From: Gemmatimonadales bacterium
GTDB taxonomy: Bacteria > Gemmatimonadota > Gemmatimonadetes > Gemmatimonadales > GWC2-71-9
Assembly: GCA_036500345.1 (NCBI GenBank)
Contig: DASYCE010000002.1
Coordinates: 124,001 to 188,000, forward strand
Length of the DNA: 64,000 nucleotides
Direction of reading: 5' to 3'
The notes beneath the pieces were generated by a model that had not been told where the DNA came from, made no database searches, and saw only the letters and a program-made list of their open reading frames with translations. Positions 1 to 10,278 of this stretch are shown piece by piece (the first letter of the stretch is position 1; the number at the start of each line of letters is the position of its first letter). Made by a program: the position numbers and the translations under genes.

Positions 1-1041
1 GCCATCGTCGATCAGCGGATTTGGTCGCCACGTCTCGTCGGCACGCAGCAGCGAGAGCGCGTTGACGGCGAGCGCCGTCGTCTGCCGCGCGACCTCGTAT
101 CGCGCGCCGACGGTGAGTTCCGGATTCGGATGGAGATTGGCGAAGAGGCTTCCGCCGCGACGGACATACCAGTCAGCGTAGTCGCGGCGCAGGACCAGCG
201 CGCTGATCCCCGATTCGAGCGGCGACGCCGGCTGGTCCGCGGTACTTGCGACCGTCTGGCCCCCTTCGACGCCCACCGTGAACGGCAGCGGACCGGGATG
301 CATCCAGCTCCCTCGGGCATGCCACCCGACCGTGGGTCGCGACGCACTCGGGTCGCGCGCGGTGCGGATCACGGCATACGCCTGTACCCGCGCCGTGTCG
401 TCCCCACCGGCATTCCACCGCGCGTTGCCGCCCATCTGCAGCGGCAGTGCCTCGACACGATTGTACTGGCCGAATCCGAGATACGGCGAGAGCAGCACGC
501 CGTTGACGTTCGCGGTCAGGTCGTTGGCGAGTTGCATGACCGGATGCGATGCCGGCCGCACCACGAGGGTGCCGTCGGAATAGCGATCGAGCGACACGGG
601 ATCGCTGCAGGTGAACGAACGCCCGTCGATCCTGCCGCCCGGATCGACCGTCAGCTGACCGCCAAGGACCGTCACGTCACCCGAGACCCTGCCGGTCGCC
701 GTCAACCGGACATCGCCGTTGAAGACGATCAGCGACCCGCGAATCGCGCCATCCACGCGCAGCGATCCGGCGAAGACGCCGTAGCTCCCCTGGATCGTGT
801 CGGCCGGCTGGATCACCGACGTGCCGCCGAAAACGTGGACCGCGGCGTGGCCGTTGAAAGCAAGCAGCGCCGCGGTGAGGGTCGAGTCGGTGTAGCACCG
901 ATGAGCCGTTGAATCGCCGGGAGGTCCGCCGATGTCGAGCGTCCTCGGATTCTGCGCCTGGGCGTGTCCCGGCGCGAATAGAGCCGCCGCGCCGCTCCAG
1001 ACCAGGGCGGCCATCGCCGTACGCCAGAGTTGTCGGATCAT
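1..1041 (-). CDS. Outer-membrane protein with bactofilin-like repeats, C-terminus cut by window edge
   Basis: The frame is open from an ATG at 1041 to the window edge, so the C-terminus lies outside; 347 codons are visible. The first ~29 residues form a signal peptide ([14 protein letters not shown] core, cut near AQA). Residues ~70-140 carry short beta repeats such as [18 protein letters not shown], the pattern of polymer-forming bactofilin-type right-handed helices. After that, alternating polar and aromatic strands suggest an outer-membrane beta-barrel. The ATG overlaps the TGA of the upstream regulator gene (ATGA), so it is probably translated together with the two-component pair and may be part of the surface function they sense. 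I know no named family for this combination. The bactofilin-like and barrel calls are by eye. Confidence 0.7.
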   Translation of the reverse strand, partial: MIRQLWRTAMAALVWSGAAALFAPGHAQAQNPRTLDIGGPPGDSTAHRCYTDSTLTAALLAFNGHAAVHVFGGTSVIQPADTIQGSYGVFAGSLRVDGAIRGSLIVFNGDVRLTATGRVSGDVTVLGGQLTVDPGGRIDGRSFTCSDPVSLDRYSDGTLVVRPASHPVMQLANDLTANVNGVLLSPYLGFGQYNRVEALPLQMGGNARWNAGGDDTARVQAYAVIRTARDPSASRPTVGWHARGSWMHPGPLPFTVGVEGGQTVASTADQPASPLESGISALVLRRDYADWYVRRGGSLFANLHPNPELTVGARYEVARQTTALAVNALSLLRADETWRPNPLIDDG

Positions 1042-2420
1042 TCGTTCCCTCCCCGGATGCCGAGCCGGCGCATCCGCCGGTACAGGTTCCCGCGATCGGT
1101 TTTCAGCAGGCGGGCGGCTTCGGCGATGTTGCCGTTCGCCGTCGCCATCGCTCCGCTGATCAATGCACGTTCGGTATCATCGAGTCGTTCGCTCAATCCC
1201 CGTCCGTTGTCCACGAATCGCGACTCCGCATCGGCGGCCGCGACCAGTGCGGCGGGGTGCGAGCCGGTGCGCGCGAGGACGCGTGGAACCAGGTCGCCTG
1301 TCACCTCGTCGCCGCCGATGATCGCGAGCCGCTCGACGATATTGGCGAGCTCGCGCACATTCCCCGGCCAGCTGTGCGTCGCGAGCGCGGCGAGCGCCTC
1401 GGGCGTGAACCGCGGCGGATGCCGTGGCCGCAGCCGTGCCGCCAGATGTTCCACCAGGTCGGGAATGTCCATCAACCGGTCGCGAAGCGGCGGGACTTCG
1501 ATCGGAAAGACGTTCAGCCGGAAATAGAGATCTTCGCGAAAGAGGCCGTTGGCGACGGACACCTCCAGCCTGCGATTGGTGGCGGCGAGCGTCCGGATAT
1601 TGACCCGCTGGCTCCGCTCCGCTCCGATCCGCTGGATCTCCCCGCTCTCCAGCACCCGCAGCAGTTTCGCCTGCGCCTCGAGTTGCAGGTCGCCGATCTC
1701 GTCGAGGAAGAGCGTCCCGCCGTCGGCCAGTTCGAACCGGCCGATCCGGCGGTCAGTGGCACCGGTGAAGGCACCACGCTCGTGGCCGAACATTTCGCTC
1801 TCGACCAGGTCGCGAGGAATCGCGGCGCAATTCACCGAGACGAACGGACCCCGGGCGCGTGGCGAGTAGCGGTGAATCGCGTTGGCCACCAGCTCCTTGC
1901 CGCTCCCCGATTCGCCAAGGATCAGGACCCGGGCGTCGGTCGGTGCCACCTGGGCGATCTGTTGCCGCACATGCTCGATCGCCGGTGACGTACCGACCAG
2001 CGTCGGCTGCGGGCCGAGCGCCTGGCGCAACGCGCGATTCTCCGCTTGCGTGCGGACCAGGGTCTCGGCCGAGCGCACTGCGACGAGCAGCGATTCCGGC
2101 GCGAGCGGTTTCTCGAGGAACTGGAACGCGCCCATCTGCACGGCGCGAACTGCGTCGGAGAGTTGCGCCTTGCCGCTCATCATGATGACCGGGATGTCGC
2201 GATCGCCGGTACGGATTTTCTCGAGTGTTGCCAGGCCGTCGGGACCCGGCGGCATCATCAGGTCGAGGAGGATGATGTCGGGATGCACGTCGGGAATCGC
2301 CAGCAATCCGGCGTTGCCGTTGGCCGCTTCGGCGACGTCGAATCCCTCCGACTTGAGCAGCGCGCCGACCATCCGGCGGATGTTGGCTTCGTCGTCGACG
2401 ATCAGGATGGTGGTCGTCAT
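1038..2420 (-). CDS. NtrC-family sigma-54-dependent response regulator
   Basis: This 460-residue protein has the full NtrC layout. The receiver domain (1-120) carries D9/D10, phospho-acceptor D53 and K104. The AAA+ domain has Walker A GESGSGKE (169-176), the sigma-54 contact loop GAFTGA (216-221) and Walker B GGTLFLDE. The C-terminus is a Fis-type helix-turn-helix ([16 protein letters not shown]). It should activate sigma-54 promoters after phosphorylation by the kinase encoded just upstream; the kinase stop and this ATG overlap as ATGA. It is one of two such activators in the window, the other starting at 38845, so either could act on the sigma-54 sites described here. Its target genes are unknown; the neighbouring TonB receptor promoter is the nearest candidate. 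Confidence 0.95.
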   Translation of the reverse strand: MTTTILIVDDEANIRRMVGALLKSEGFDVAEAANGNAGLLAIPDVHPDIILLDLMMPPGPDGLATLEKIRTGDRDIPVIMMSGKAQLSDAVRAVQMGAFQFLEKPLAPESLLVAVRSAETLVRTQAENRALRQALGPQPTLVGTSPAIEHVRQQIAQVAPTDARVLILGESGSGKELVANAIHRYSPRARGPFVSVNCAAIPRDLVESEMFGHERGAFTGATDRRIGRFELADGGTLFLDEIGDLQLEAQAKLLRVLESGEIQRIGAERSQRVNIRTLAATNRRLEVSVANGLFREDLYFRLNVFPIEVPPLRDRLMDIPDLVEHLAARLRPRHPPRFTPEALAALATHSWPGNVRELANIVERLAIIGGDEVTGDLVPRVLARTGSHPAALVAAADAESRFVDNGRGLSERLDDTERALISGAMATANGNIAEAARLLKTDRGNLYRRMRRLGIRGGNE

Positions 2421-3604
2421 GCGGGGAAATTCATGAGGAAGGTCGCCCCGCCGCCCGGAGTGTCCGTCACCGCGATCGTCCCGTGGTGCTGTTCGATCGT
2501 CTGCCGTACGATCGCGAGGCCGAGGCCGGTACCGTCACCCTTTTCGGTGTAGTACGGCTCGAAGATCCGCTCGCGCGTTGCCTCCGGGACGCCGGGCCCG
2601 TCATCGCTCAACGCCACGCGAAGCCTTCCGTTCTGACGGTCGATCGCCACAGCGATCGTTCCATGCCCATCGCATGCCTCGACCGCATTGCGCAAGACAT
2701 TGCTGAACGCGCGACGCAACGGGTCATAGTATCCCTCGATCGTCGCGTTGTCATCGAGGCAGTGCATCGCCCGGGCCATCCCCTCCGGCACGGTGTTTCG
2801 CAACAGATCCTCGAGCAGTTCGCGCAGGTCGACCGGTGCAGCCACTCCCTCCGGCAGCCGGCCGAGTTCGGCAAATTCGCGCGCCATCCCCTCGAGGCGC
2901 GCTGACTCCGCCGCGATCACTTCGAGTTCGTCGTGCATGTCGGTCGGCGCGCGCTTCGCCAGCTGGCGCACCGCAAGACGAATCGGCGTCAACGGATTCT
3001 TCATCTCGTGCGCGACCCGCCGTGCGACCTCGCCGAACGCGCGAAGCCGCTCGGCGTCGAGTTCCGAGGCACGGGCACGCTCCAGCCCCTGCTGCAGCTC
3101 ATAGAGCGATCGCTGCAGCGTCACCAGCTCCGGCATCGTCCCCGGTTTCGTGGCATCGGGAACGGGCTCGCGGCGCTGGATGCGCCGGGTCCATTCCACG
3201 ATCTCGTTGAGCGGCGAGGCATACTGCCGGGAAAGCATCGGCGCGGCGACGGCAATCAGAATGACCATCACCGTCGCGGCGACCACCACAAAGAGCGCCG
3301 CCGCCTGCGGCCACCGCGACTGCTGATCCTGGGTTCGGGTCACGCTGATCAGCAGGGTGTCGATCGCAGCCTGATGACGCTGCATCGCCTGACGAAGCGA
3401 CGGCGAAATCGCGGGAGTGTTCCGCCCGATCTGCTGCATCAGGTCGACGTCGGTTGTCGCCACCGGCGCGATGACCTGACTCGCGTTGATCGCGGGTGGA
3501 TTGCGGATAGCCCAGACCCCCGCCCCGGCAACCATCAAGAGGGGAAGTGCGCTGACGAAGAGGAGCGTCAGGAAGAGCCGCGAACGAAATGAGAGTCGGG
3601 ACAC
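2417..3604 (-). CDS. Membrane sensor histidine kinase, NtrY/NtrB-like
   Basis: A 395-residue kinase. It has two membrane segments (about 8-33 and 100-125) flanking a short periplasmic region, then a HAMP-like linker. The phosphoacceptor box [14 protein letters not shown] holds H199, a form typical of NtrY-type kinases. The ATPase domain has the N box ([11 protein letters not shown]), DDGPGVP and GTGLGLAIV. It should phosphorylate the NtrC-type regulator whose gene follows with an ATGA overlap. The periplasmic part is only about 65 residues, so the signal cannot be inferred. Its start at 3604 faces the TonB receptor promoter region. Confidence 0.93.
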   Translation of the reverse strand: MSRLSFRSRLFLTLLFVSALPLLMVAGAGVWAIRNPPAINASQVIAPVATTDVDLMQQIGRNTPAISPSLRQAMQRHQAAIDTLLISVTRTQDQQSRWPQAAALFVVVAATVMVILIAVAAPMLSRQYASPLNEIVEWTRRIQRREPVPDATKPGTMPELVTLQRSLYELQQGLERARASELDAERLRAFGEVARRVAHEMKNPLTPIRLAVRQLAKRAPTDMHDELEVIAAESARLEGMAREFAELGRLPEGVAAPVDLRELLEDLLRNTVPEGMARAMHCLDDNATIEGYYDPLRRAFSNVLRNAVEACDGHGTIAVAIDRQNGRLRVALSDDGPGVPEATRERIFEPYYTEKGDGTGLGLAIVRQTIEQHHGTIAVTDTPGGGATFLMNFPA

Positions 3605-3678
3605 CTGACCGTAAAGGTAGCTGTGTTATTCGGACACGACAGGCGGAATTGTGGCGACACCGCAGGCAATCCTAGTGG

Positions 3679-3696
3679 TGTTGCGTTGACGCAACA
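3679..3696. promoter_or_regulatory. Palindromic site TGTTGCG-N4-CGCAACA, candidate enhancer
   Basis: The 18-bp sequence TGTTGCGTTGACGCAACA has 8-bp inverted arms around a 2-bp centre. It lies in the gap between divergent genes, about 100 bp upstream of a strong -24/-12 promoter candidate. The core GTTGCG-N4-CGCAAC recurs exactly at 15791 and approximately at 11222, 30617 and 38673. Sigma-54 activators bind such dyads 70-200 bp upstream of their promoters. Binding by either activator in this window is inference. Confidence 0.6.
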
Positions 3697-3782
3697 GCCG
3701 CGAAGTTGCTGGCCGAACCCCAGTGTCTCGGCAGGTCGACATTGGGCATGTCGCGATCGCAGATTCGTCTTCTACCAACAGA

Positions 3783-3798
3783 TGGCACCGCTCCTGCA
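3783..3798 (+). promoter_or_regulatory. Sigma-54 (-24/-12) promoter candidate for TonB receptor
   Basis: TGGCACCGCTCCTGCA matches the consensus TGGCACG-N4-TTGCW at 10 of 12 positions, with both invariant doublets (GG, GC) at correct spacing. Transcription would start near 3809, about 50 bp before the receptor ATG. Confidence 0.65.
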
Positions 3799-3856
3799 CC
3801 ATCGAACCCGTTCTCCATTCGATCGATCCGTACTGACTCGCGCAACCTGGACGGCT

Positions 3857-6800
3857 ATGCCGATGCGTCTTTCCCAGCCGATTGGCCGCACGATCCTCCT
3901 CGCGGCGGCACTTGCAATCTTCGCGGCCACGACTCGCGCCGCGGCACAGAGCCTGACTGCCGGCTCGCTGACCGCGACGATTGTCGACCAGGGCCACGCG
4001 CCGCTGCGCGACGTGACTGTCACCCTCGAACGCAACGGATCGGCCTATCGCACGGTCGCCACCAATCGACTCGGTGTTGTGGCCTTTGCCGGTCTCACTC
4101 CCGGCTCCTATTCGGTCCTCGCCGAAGAACTCGGCTATCAACCAGTCCGGATGCGTGGCGTCTCCGTGGTGAGCAACGGTCGGTCATCGCTTACGATCAC
4201 CCTGGTGAGAAGGCCGCCGCCGATCACCACCGTCGACGAGATCCCCTCGTCGGCAACGGTTGCGACCACGACTGCGGAACGCGCCATCAGTGGCGACGCC
4301 TTGCGCCTCTTTGCCCGGCGACATGACATCACCGGCACCGCCAGCGCATTCTCCGAAGCGGATGTCCCGCTCGACGGCCGCGACGGTCTCGTCCTGAGCG
4401 GCGACGGACTCCGCCCGGCCTATTCATCGCTCGTCGTCGACGGCATGCGTGAAGCGCTGCTTCGCCACCCCGGCATGCCCAGCGAACCTGCGTCGGCGCC
4501 ACTCTTCGCGCGCGACGGCGTGACCCAGACGCTCTTCACCGGTTTTGCCGGCAGCGGCGAATGGCCCACGTCGCTCGGTGCGTTGATGGCGGCCGATACC
4601 CGCAGCGGCAACGGAAAAGTCACCGTGCAGCCGTGGGCGACATTCAGCAGCGCCAAGCTCGGCGGCCGCGGTGCCGACAATCCGGGCGATTCGAGCGCGA
4701 CCTCGTTCCAGGCCGGAATCGCACTCGGTGGGTCGATCAAGCGCGATACGGCATCCTGGTTCATTCGTGGTGACTACCAGCAGATCGAATTGCCGACGGC
4801 GAATCCGTTCGCAGTGGGGTCGGCGGTGACCGACTCGGTCGCTGCTGTGCCGAAGACGGTAACCTTGCCGACCAATTCGCCGGCCCTCGATCTGGGCCGC
4901 TGGCTCTCGCCGACGGTGCGCAGCTGGAAGGGCGGCAGCGCGAGCGGCCGGCTCGACTGGCGGTTCGGATCCAACACGGCGCTGGCGTTGCGAGCGGGCG
5001 GGGCGTCATGGACCGAGGACAATCCTGATGTCGGACTCGAGCTTGCGAGCGCTGCAGGCGCGCATCTGAGTGCGCACGACGTCTCTGCAGCGGGGTCGCT
5101 CACCACCGGCAGCGACAACCTCACCAGCGAGACGCGTCTCGGCTTCCACACCAGCAAGCGTGATTGGACCGGCGCCGCCGTGCCGTACACCGGAATCGTT
5201 GCTGAGGGCGTCGCTGTCGGTGGTGCGGCAACGCTCCCCGGAACCTTCGAAGAAACCGGCATCGAACTCTCCGAAACCGCCACCTACCGTTCCGGCATCA
5301 ACACGGTGAAGGGTGGCGGCGCGCTGCAGCACCGCACGGTGAACTACGATTGGCTTCCTGGGGGCGCCGGGCGCTTCTATTTCGGCGACGTCGCGACATT
5401 CGGCGCCGGGCAGGGCGCCTTCTACCAGGCGATCAATTCCGCGCCCGCGCCCGACCTCGGTGTGACCGACATTTCGCTCTTTGTCGAAGATGAACTGCAG
5501 GCCACGCCGGCGCTGCTGATCTCCGCCGGTTTCCGTCTGGATCACGAGACCCTCCCATCCGACGCCGTCAACGGCAACGCCGAGTGGGGACGCGTCTCCG
5601 GCTTTCCCAATAACGTGGTGCCGGCGGACAAGACCAGCCGCGACATCGGGCCGCGCGGCAGTTTCTCATGGGATGTCAGCGGCAGCGGGCGGACACTCGT
5701 TCGTGGCGACGCCGGGATCCTCTCCGGTCAATACGATCTCACCGCGCTGGCGGAAGCGGCGGAATTCGATGGAACCGTGAGTGTGCGGCGTGCGACCGGT
5801 ACACTCGACTGGCCATCCGTTGGCGCCTCGGCCGGGAATGATGCCGGTGAAGCGTTGACCACCTTCGGTCCCGACGTCCGCAAGCCGCGATCATTCAAGG
5901 CCGACCTCGCGCTCGTCCAGCACCTCGCCGGGGCAGCGACGTTGACGTTCACCGGCGGTTATCGCCATGGCGATTACCTGCTGCAGCGCGAGGACCTCAA
6001 TCGTGTTGCCGGCGTGGTAGCGACCGGCAGTGACGGTCGTCCGATCTACGGTGCGCTCCAGCAGTTCGGTGGATTGGTCACCCCGGACGTCGGATCCAAT
6101 CGTCGCTTTCCGGAATTCGACATGGTCTACGGGCTCACCTCGACCGGCTACAACGACTACTACGAAGCGACGGCGACGCTCGACGACCGGCTCGCCGCGC
6201 ACTTCAACGCATTGGTCTCCTACACCTACTCACGGACGACCGACAATCTCCCCGGCGAATTGAGCGCGGATCCCGCCGATCGCCTCTCGCCGTTCCCCGA
6301 CGGCCTCAACGGAGCGCGCTGGGAAGACGGCCGGTCCGATTTCGACGTGCCGCATCGCATCGCGGCAACGCTGCGGTACACGTCGGCTGGGGCGTCGCCG
6401 ATCACGGTGGCCGCACGCTACCGATATCGGTCCGGATTTCCGTTCACACCGGGGTTCCAGCCTGGCGTCGATGCCAACGGCGATGGATCGGGGAACAATG
6501 ATCCGGCGTTCGTGGCGACGTCGATCGACGGCATGCAGGCGCTCACGGCGGCCAATGCGTGCCTCGGCTCGCAGGCCGGTGCCTTTGCGGAGCGCAACAG
6601 CTGTCGCGATCCCGGAGTTCACGCGGTCGATCTGCAGGCTTCGATCGCGATCCGTCACGGCTGGGCGATCACGATCGACGGATTCAACCTGATCGGGTCG
6701 ACGACCGGACTGTACGATCACGCGGCCGTGCTCGTCGATCCGTCGCGCAGCATCACGACAGACGGGTCGGGACAAACCGTGCTCCCGCTCATCGCCAACC

Positions 6801-6874
6801 CCGACTTCGGAAAACTTCTCAGCCGCCGGGGAGAGCCGCGAGTCCTCCGGATCGGTATCCGGGTGGAGAACTGA
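3857..6874 (+). CDS. Oar-like TonB-dependent outer-membrane receptor
   Basis: This 1005-residue protein starts at the ATG at 3857 (a second ATG at 3863 is also possible); further upstream the frame runs through the promoter. Residues 1-32 are a signal peptide ending AAAQS. Residues ~33-120 form a carboxypeptidase-regulatory-like domain (ATIVDQGHAPLRDVTVTL, then the GLTPGSYSV turn). A plug-like region and a long beta-barrel follow. The last residue is Asn rather than the usual aromatic. Oar-like receptors move large or unknown substrates across the outer membrane; nothing here shows which. A lipoprotein gene follows 2 bp downstream and is probably cotranscribed. A sigma-54 promoter candidate and a palindromic site lie upstream. 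Confidence 0.85.
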   Translation: MPMRLSQPIGRTILLAAALAIFAATTRAAAQSLTAGSLTATIVDQGHAPLRDVTVTLERNGSAYRTVATNRLGVVAFAGLTPGSYSVLAEELGYQPVRMRGVSVVSNGRSSLTITLVRRPPPITTVDEIPSSATVATTTAERAISGDALRLFARRHDITGTASAFSEADVPLDGRDGLVLSGDGLRPAYSSLVVDGMREALLRHPGMPSEPASAPLFARDGVTQTLFTGFAGSGEWPTSLGALMAADTRSGNGKVTVQPWATFSSAKLGGRGADNPGDSSATSFQAGIALGGSIKRDTASWFIRGDYQQIELPTANPFAVGSAVTDSVAAVPKTVTLPTNSPALDLGRWLSPTVRSWKGGSASGRLDWRFGSNTALALRAGGASWTEDNPDVGLELASAAGAHLSAHDVSAAGSLTTGSDNLTSETRLGFHTSKRDWTGAAVPYTGIVAEGVAVGGAATLPGTFEETGIELSETATYRSGINTVKGGGALQHRTVNYDWLPGGAGRFYFGDVATFGAGQGAFYQAINSAPAPDLGVTDISLFVEDELQATPALLISAGFRLDHETLPSDAVNGNAEWGRVSGFPNNVVPADKTSRDIGPRGSFSWDVSGSGRTLVRGDAGILSGQYDLTALAEAAEFDGTVSVRRATGTLDWPSVGASAGNDAGEALTTFGPDVRKPRSFKADLALVQHLAGAATLTFTGGYRHGDYLLQREDLNRVAGVVATGSDGRPIYGALQQFGGLVTPDVGSNRRFPEFDMVYGLTSTGYNDYYEATATLDDRLAAHFNALVSYTYSRTTDNLPGELSADPADRLSPFPDGLNGARWEDGRSDFDVPHRIAATLRYTSAGASPITVAARYRYRSGFPFTPGFQPGVDANGDGSGNNDPAFVATSIDGMQALTAANACLGSQAGAFAERNSCRDPGVHAVDLQASIAIRHGWAITIDGFNLIGSTTGLYDHAAVLVDPSRSITTDGSGQTVLPLIANPDFGKLLSRRGEPRVLRIGIRVEN

Positions 6875-6876
6875 CC

Positions 6877-7869
6877 ATGCGCCGACTCTCATCGATCTGC
6901 TGCTTCGCCGTCATCGCGGCCACCGCCTGCACCAATGCAGGCCAGAAGCTGACCTATCCCGCCCTTTCGGTGGGCCACCTCTCGGTCGCGGTCTATTTCG
7001 ATCGCGACGACAGTCACTCGCTCACGTCGGCGGATACCTCCTTCACGGGCGCCACCGTCGATCTGCTGGCGCCGGGCGGCTCGGATACCCTCCGCCGCGC
7101 GACGACCGACGCCCAGGGAGTGGCGACATTCGATTCACTGCCGATCGGTTCCTACCGCGTCGTCATCGATCAGCACGCGCTGTCGGATTCTGTCGGCACG
7201 GTAGCCGGTGATACCGGTTCGATCCGGCTCGTAACCACTGCCGATTCGATCGTCGCCACCCGCATCATCCGTCTCGGCTACGCCGACCTCACCGTCGCGC
7301 AGGCCCGCGCGGCGGCACCCGGTCGCAAGGCGTTCGTCCGCGCTGCCGTGACCGTGCCGCTGCAGACGTTCCGCGATACCAGCACGTTCCTGGTCGACAG
7401 CACCGGATCGATTCGTGTCCTGCCGTCACGGATGCGCTCCGGCCTTGGCGGTGACAACATCGGCGATACCGTCCTCGTGCTCGCGCCAACCGGTGCCGCG
7501 CTCGGCCAACCGATCCTCGACAACGGGGTGATCACGCCGCTGTCCGCCGGCGCCGCACCTGCGCCGCAGACGGTCTCGGTCACCGATGCCCGGACGGCAA
7601 AGGGTGGTACGCTCGATGCCGCGCTGGTCAAGGTGACCGGCGCCATGATTCAGGATACCGTTGGGTCGTCGCCGGACTTCATCGTCCGCATCGCCGACCC
7701 GGCCGATTCCACCAGGACGGTCGATGTACTCATCGATGCGCAGCTCAACGCGCCGCACGTGTTTTTCCCGATCGGCGCGACGGTGACGATGGAAGGTGTC
7801 CTGGTGCCGATGGGGACGGGTACCTGGGTCATCAAGCCGCGCAACGCAGCCGACATCACCATCAACTGA
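6877..7869 (+). CDS. Lipoprotein with SdrD-B-like domain
   Basis: A 330-residue protein whose ATG follows the TonB receptor stop by 2 bp, so the two form one transcription unit. The N-terminus has a lipobox (VIAATAC, Cys near 18), predicting a lipoprotein. Residues ~32-100 look like an SdrD-type B domain: VYFDRDDSHSLTSADTSF, then FTGATVDL and FDSLPIGSYRVVID. The C-terminal ~200 residues resemble the repeated beta-strands of OB-fold surface domains, but I cannot name the family. Its pairing with the receptor suggests a surface partner that binds or presents the same substrate (inference). Confidence 0.75.
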   Translation: MRRLSSICCFAVIAATACTNAGQKLTYPALSVGHLSVAVYFDRDDSHSLTSADTSFTGATVDLLAPGGSDTLRRATTDAQGVATFDSLPIGSYRVVIDQHALSDSVGTVAGDTGSIRLVTTADSIVATRIIRLGYADLTVAQARAAAPGRKAFVRAAVTVPLQTFRDTSTFLVDSTGSIRVLPSRMRSGLGGDNIGDTVLVLAPTGAALGQPILDNGVITPLSAGAAPAPQTVSVTDARTAKGGTLDAALVKVTGAMIQDTVGSSPDFIVRIADPADSTRTVDVLIDAQLNAPHVFFPIGATVTMEGVLVPMGTGTWVIKPRNAADITIN

Positions 7870-7882
7870 ATCAGTCCGCGCG

Positions 7883-9115
7883 TCACGAATTCGTGGCGCG
7901 CTTCGACCGCAAACGGGATACGGCGGTCGCGCCGATGATCAGCGCAGCTGGTGCAGCGAACAGCTCCACGCCGCCCGCTGCCACACCGGTGATCGCGGCA
8001 GCGAGCGCCACGATCACGGCCGACGCGAAGCCGGCGGCCGCCGTGAACCGCCAGCCGGCGGCGCCGCTCGTCCACCCGAGCCATCCCCACCACCAGCCGA
8101 TCCAGAGGATGCTCCACCAGATCGCACGAGGATCGATCGTGTCGACGAAGGGATGGACGAACGCCCATCCGACGTCGAGCGTCGGAGTGATCGTCTCGGC
8201 GCGGGTCACCCCGGCGGGGAGGCCGATCCGGTTTAGTCGTACGCCGGCGCGCGACCAGGCAAAGTCAAACTGGACTGGCGTGCCCAGCGGAATGTCCATC
8301 ATCCGGTCGAAGCGCCACGACGGAGCGTGAAATCCCCAGCGAGCGCCGCGAAGCGCAACTTCCAGCACCAGCGCCGAACTGATCTCGCTCACCGAGACGC
8401 GCGTCCGGTGATCGGCGTCGACAACACGAACGAGCGACGCCGATCGCGCCGGCAACGTGTCGCTGGTTCGCGCCGCTTCAATCGTGAGATTGATCCGATC
8501 GGTCACCCTCGGCATCGAATCGAGAGGGTCATTCGGAATCGTGGTGCCGTTGACGCTCGCGCGCTGGATCGTTCCCGGGAACGGATCATGGCCGGCCCAC
8601 CGATACAGGATCTGCCCGACCCACGGACCGTCGTCGGCCGGAACGGGAGAGAACGCGACGCCGCTGATGAGAAATACGGCGGCGATGCACCCGAGCACCG
8701 CGGCGGCGTGCCGGCGCCCTTCTGTGGCGCTCTGTCCGCCCAGCCGTGACATCGCCGGATAGAGCCACCACGCCAGCGCCGCGCCGGTAGTGTTGGTGAG
8801 GACGTCGCCGAGCGATGCATCGCGTCCCACCAGGAAAAGGCCCTGCGTGACCTCGATCATCACGGTCAGCGGAACCACCACCGCCAGCAAGCGACTGCAA
8901 CGGATTCGCAGTGCGCGTGCCGCGAGGCCGAGTGGGATGAACAGCAGGATATTGAGGACGATATCGGCAGAGCCGCTGTCGCCGCAGGAGATACAGTACC
9001 AGTGGAGTGCGGCAACTCGGGCCGCCTGGTCGGGCGCGGGTCGCAGGGTGAGCCACCCGATCACCGCGAGCCACGCCATCGCGACGACGCGCCACGCCGT
9101 CTCCCGGCGATTCAT
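7883..9115 (-). CDS. VanZ-like membrane protein with C-terminal lectin-like region
   Basis: A 410-residue protein. The first ~130 residues are a VanZ-type four-helix membrane domain (VLNILLFIPLGLAARAL, and DVLTNTTGAALAWWLYP). A central soluble stretch (~160-310) looks like a concanavalin/LamG-type beta-sandwich. The C-terminus has two to three further membrane segments. VanZ-like proteins are common in exosortase-linked polysaccharide loci, although their biochemical role is not settled. The start overlaps the stop of the upstream glycosyltransferase (ATGA), so it ends a three-gene minus-strand operon (11132 to 7883). Confidence 0.8.
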   Translation of the reverse strand: MNRRETAWRVVAMAWLAVIGWLTLRPAPDQAARVAALHWYCISCGDSGSADIVLNILLFIPLGLAARALRIRCSRLLAVVVPLTVMIEVTQGLFLVGRDASLGDVLTNTTGAALAWWLYPAMSRLGGQSATEGRRHAAAVLGCIAAVFLISGVAFSPVPADDGPWVGQILYRWAGHDPFPGTIQRASVNGTTIPNDPLDSMPRVTDRINLTIEAARTSDTLPARSASLVRVVDADHRTRVSVSEISSALVLEVALRGARWGFHAPSWRFDRMMDIPLGTPVQFDFAWSRAGVRLNRIGLPAGVTRAETITPTLDVGWAFVHPFVDTIDPRAIWWSILWIGWWWGWLGWTSGAAGWRFTAAAGFASAVIVALAAAITGVAAGGVELFAAPAALIIGATAVSRLRSKRATNS

Positions 9116-10278
9116 GCCGGGCCCCTGGCGACGCTGCGGTAGTACTCGACGATGCGATCGACGATCACATCGGTCGCGAATGTCTCCATGGTATGTGCCC
9201 GCGCCGCCGCACTCAATGCGCGTCGTTCCGTCGGTGTGGTGAGCAGACGGTGCAACACCGGAATGACCTGGTGCACGTCGGTCATGTCGACCGGTGTCCC
9301 GCCCGCACCGGTCATCCAGCGCAGCGTCGCTTCATCGTGAGTCAGCATTGGAAGCCCGGAGGCGCCGGCTTCGAGGAGCGCGATCGGCATCATCTCGAAG
9401 AGTGAAGCCAGGACGAAGAGGTCGGCCGCACGGCAGAGCGCCGGGATCTTCTGGCGAGGGTGACGCACCAGGAAGCGGACGCTGTCGCCGAGACGGGCGG
9501 TGCCGTCCCTGATCAGCTCCTCGGTGTCGTGTTCGCGTCCGCCGGCCACGACCAGCACGACCGGAACGTCCGGATGCAGCGCACGATATGTCGCGACCAT
9601 GTCGATCAGCCAGTCGATCCGCTTGTGCGCACGCTTGATCGCGGCGAGTGCCAGGATCACCACCGCGTCGGCCGGGATCCCCAGCTCTGCGCGAACGTCG
9701 GGCGCGTTCCCGGGTTGAAAGCGATCGGTGTCGACGAAATTGCCGATCGCGGTCCAGCTTTCGCGCCACACCCCTTCACGACGCCAGCGTTCGAGTTGCA
9801 TCGGCGAGAGGTGCTGCACGTAGCGCAGGCGTTGCAGGAAACCGCCCGGCTCTTCGGTGCCATGCGCGAGAATCGTCCGCGTTCGGGTGAGTCCCATCCG
9901 ACGCATCTGATCGAGCCGCAGCGCGACGAGCGGGTCCTGCACGTGCAGGATATCGGCCGGTTGGCGACGCAACGCGCGAAGGAGGGAGAACGCAAAGGTG
10001 GTCTGTTCGACATCGTACGACGCCTGCATCCCGATCCGCCACCCGAGCGGCCGCGGAAACAGCCGACGCAGCGCCGCGTTCTCCGCCGACTCGCGCGGGC
10101 GATTGGCGAGCACTTCGCCCCACGCGGGCGGTGTGCCGCCGCCCTGATAGAGACGCACCGATTCGCCGCGGCGCTGGAGCGCACTGGCGAGATCGTCCGC
10201 CCATGTCTCGATGCCGCGCGCGATATGGCCCAGACCACTCGACGCGATTGCGATCGCCAGCCGACTGGTGTCACTCAT
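9112..10278 (-). CDS. Glycosyltransferase, GT4-like
   Basis: 388 residues, start chosen at 10278 because that ATG overlaps the TGA of the upstream gene and is followed by a typical N-terminus (SRLAIAIASSGLGHIARGIE). The C-terminal half carries GT4 features: the PADAVVILALAAIKRAHKRID donor-loop region, CRAADLFVLASLFEMMPIALLEAGASG with the E-x7-E motif, and HDEATLRWM. It should transfer a sugar from a nucleotide donor in the cytoplasm. It sits between a GT2 enzyme and a VanZ-like protein. Confidence 0.85.
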   Translation of the reverse strand: MSDTSRLAIAIASSGLGHIARGIETWADDLASALQRRGESVRLYQGGGTPPAWGEVLANRPRESAENAALRRLFPRPLGWRIGMQASYDVEQTTFAFSLLRALRRQPADILHVQDPLVALRLDQMRRMGLTRTRTILAHGTEEPGGFLQRLRYVQHLSPMQLERWRREGVWRESWTAIGNFVDTDRFQPGNAPDVRAELGIPADAVVILALAAIKRAHKRIDWLIDMVATYRALHPDVPVVLVVAGGREHDTEELIRDGTARLGDSVRFLVRHPRQKIPALCRAADLFVLASLFEMMPIALLEAGASGLPMLTHDEATLRWMTGAGGTPVDMTDVHQVIPVLHRLLTTPTERRALSAAARAHTMETFATDVIVDRIVEYYRSVARGPA

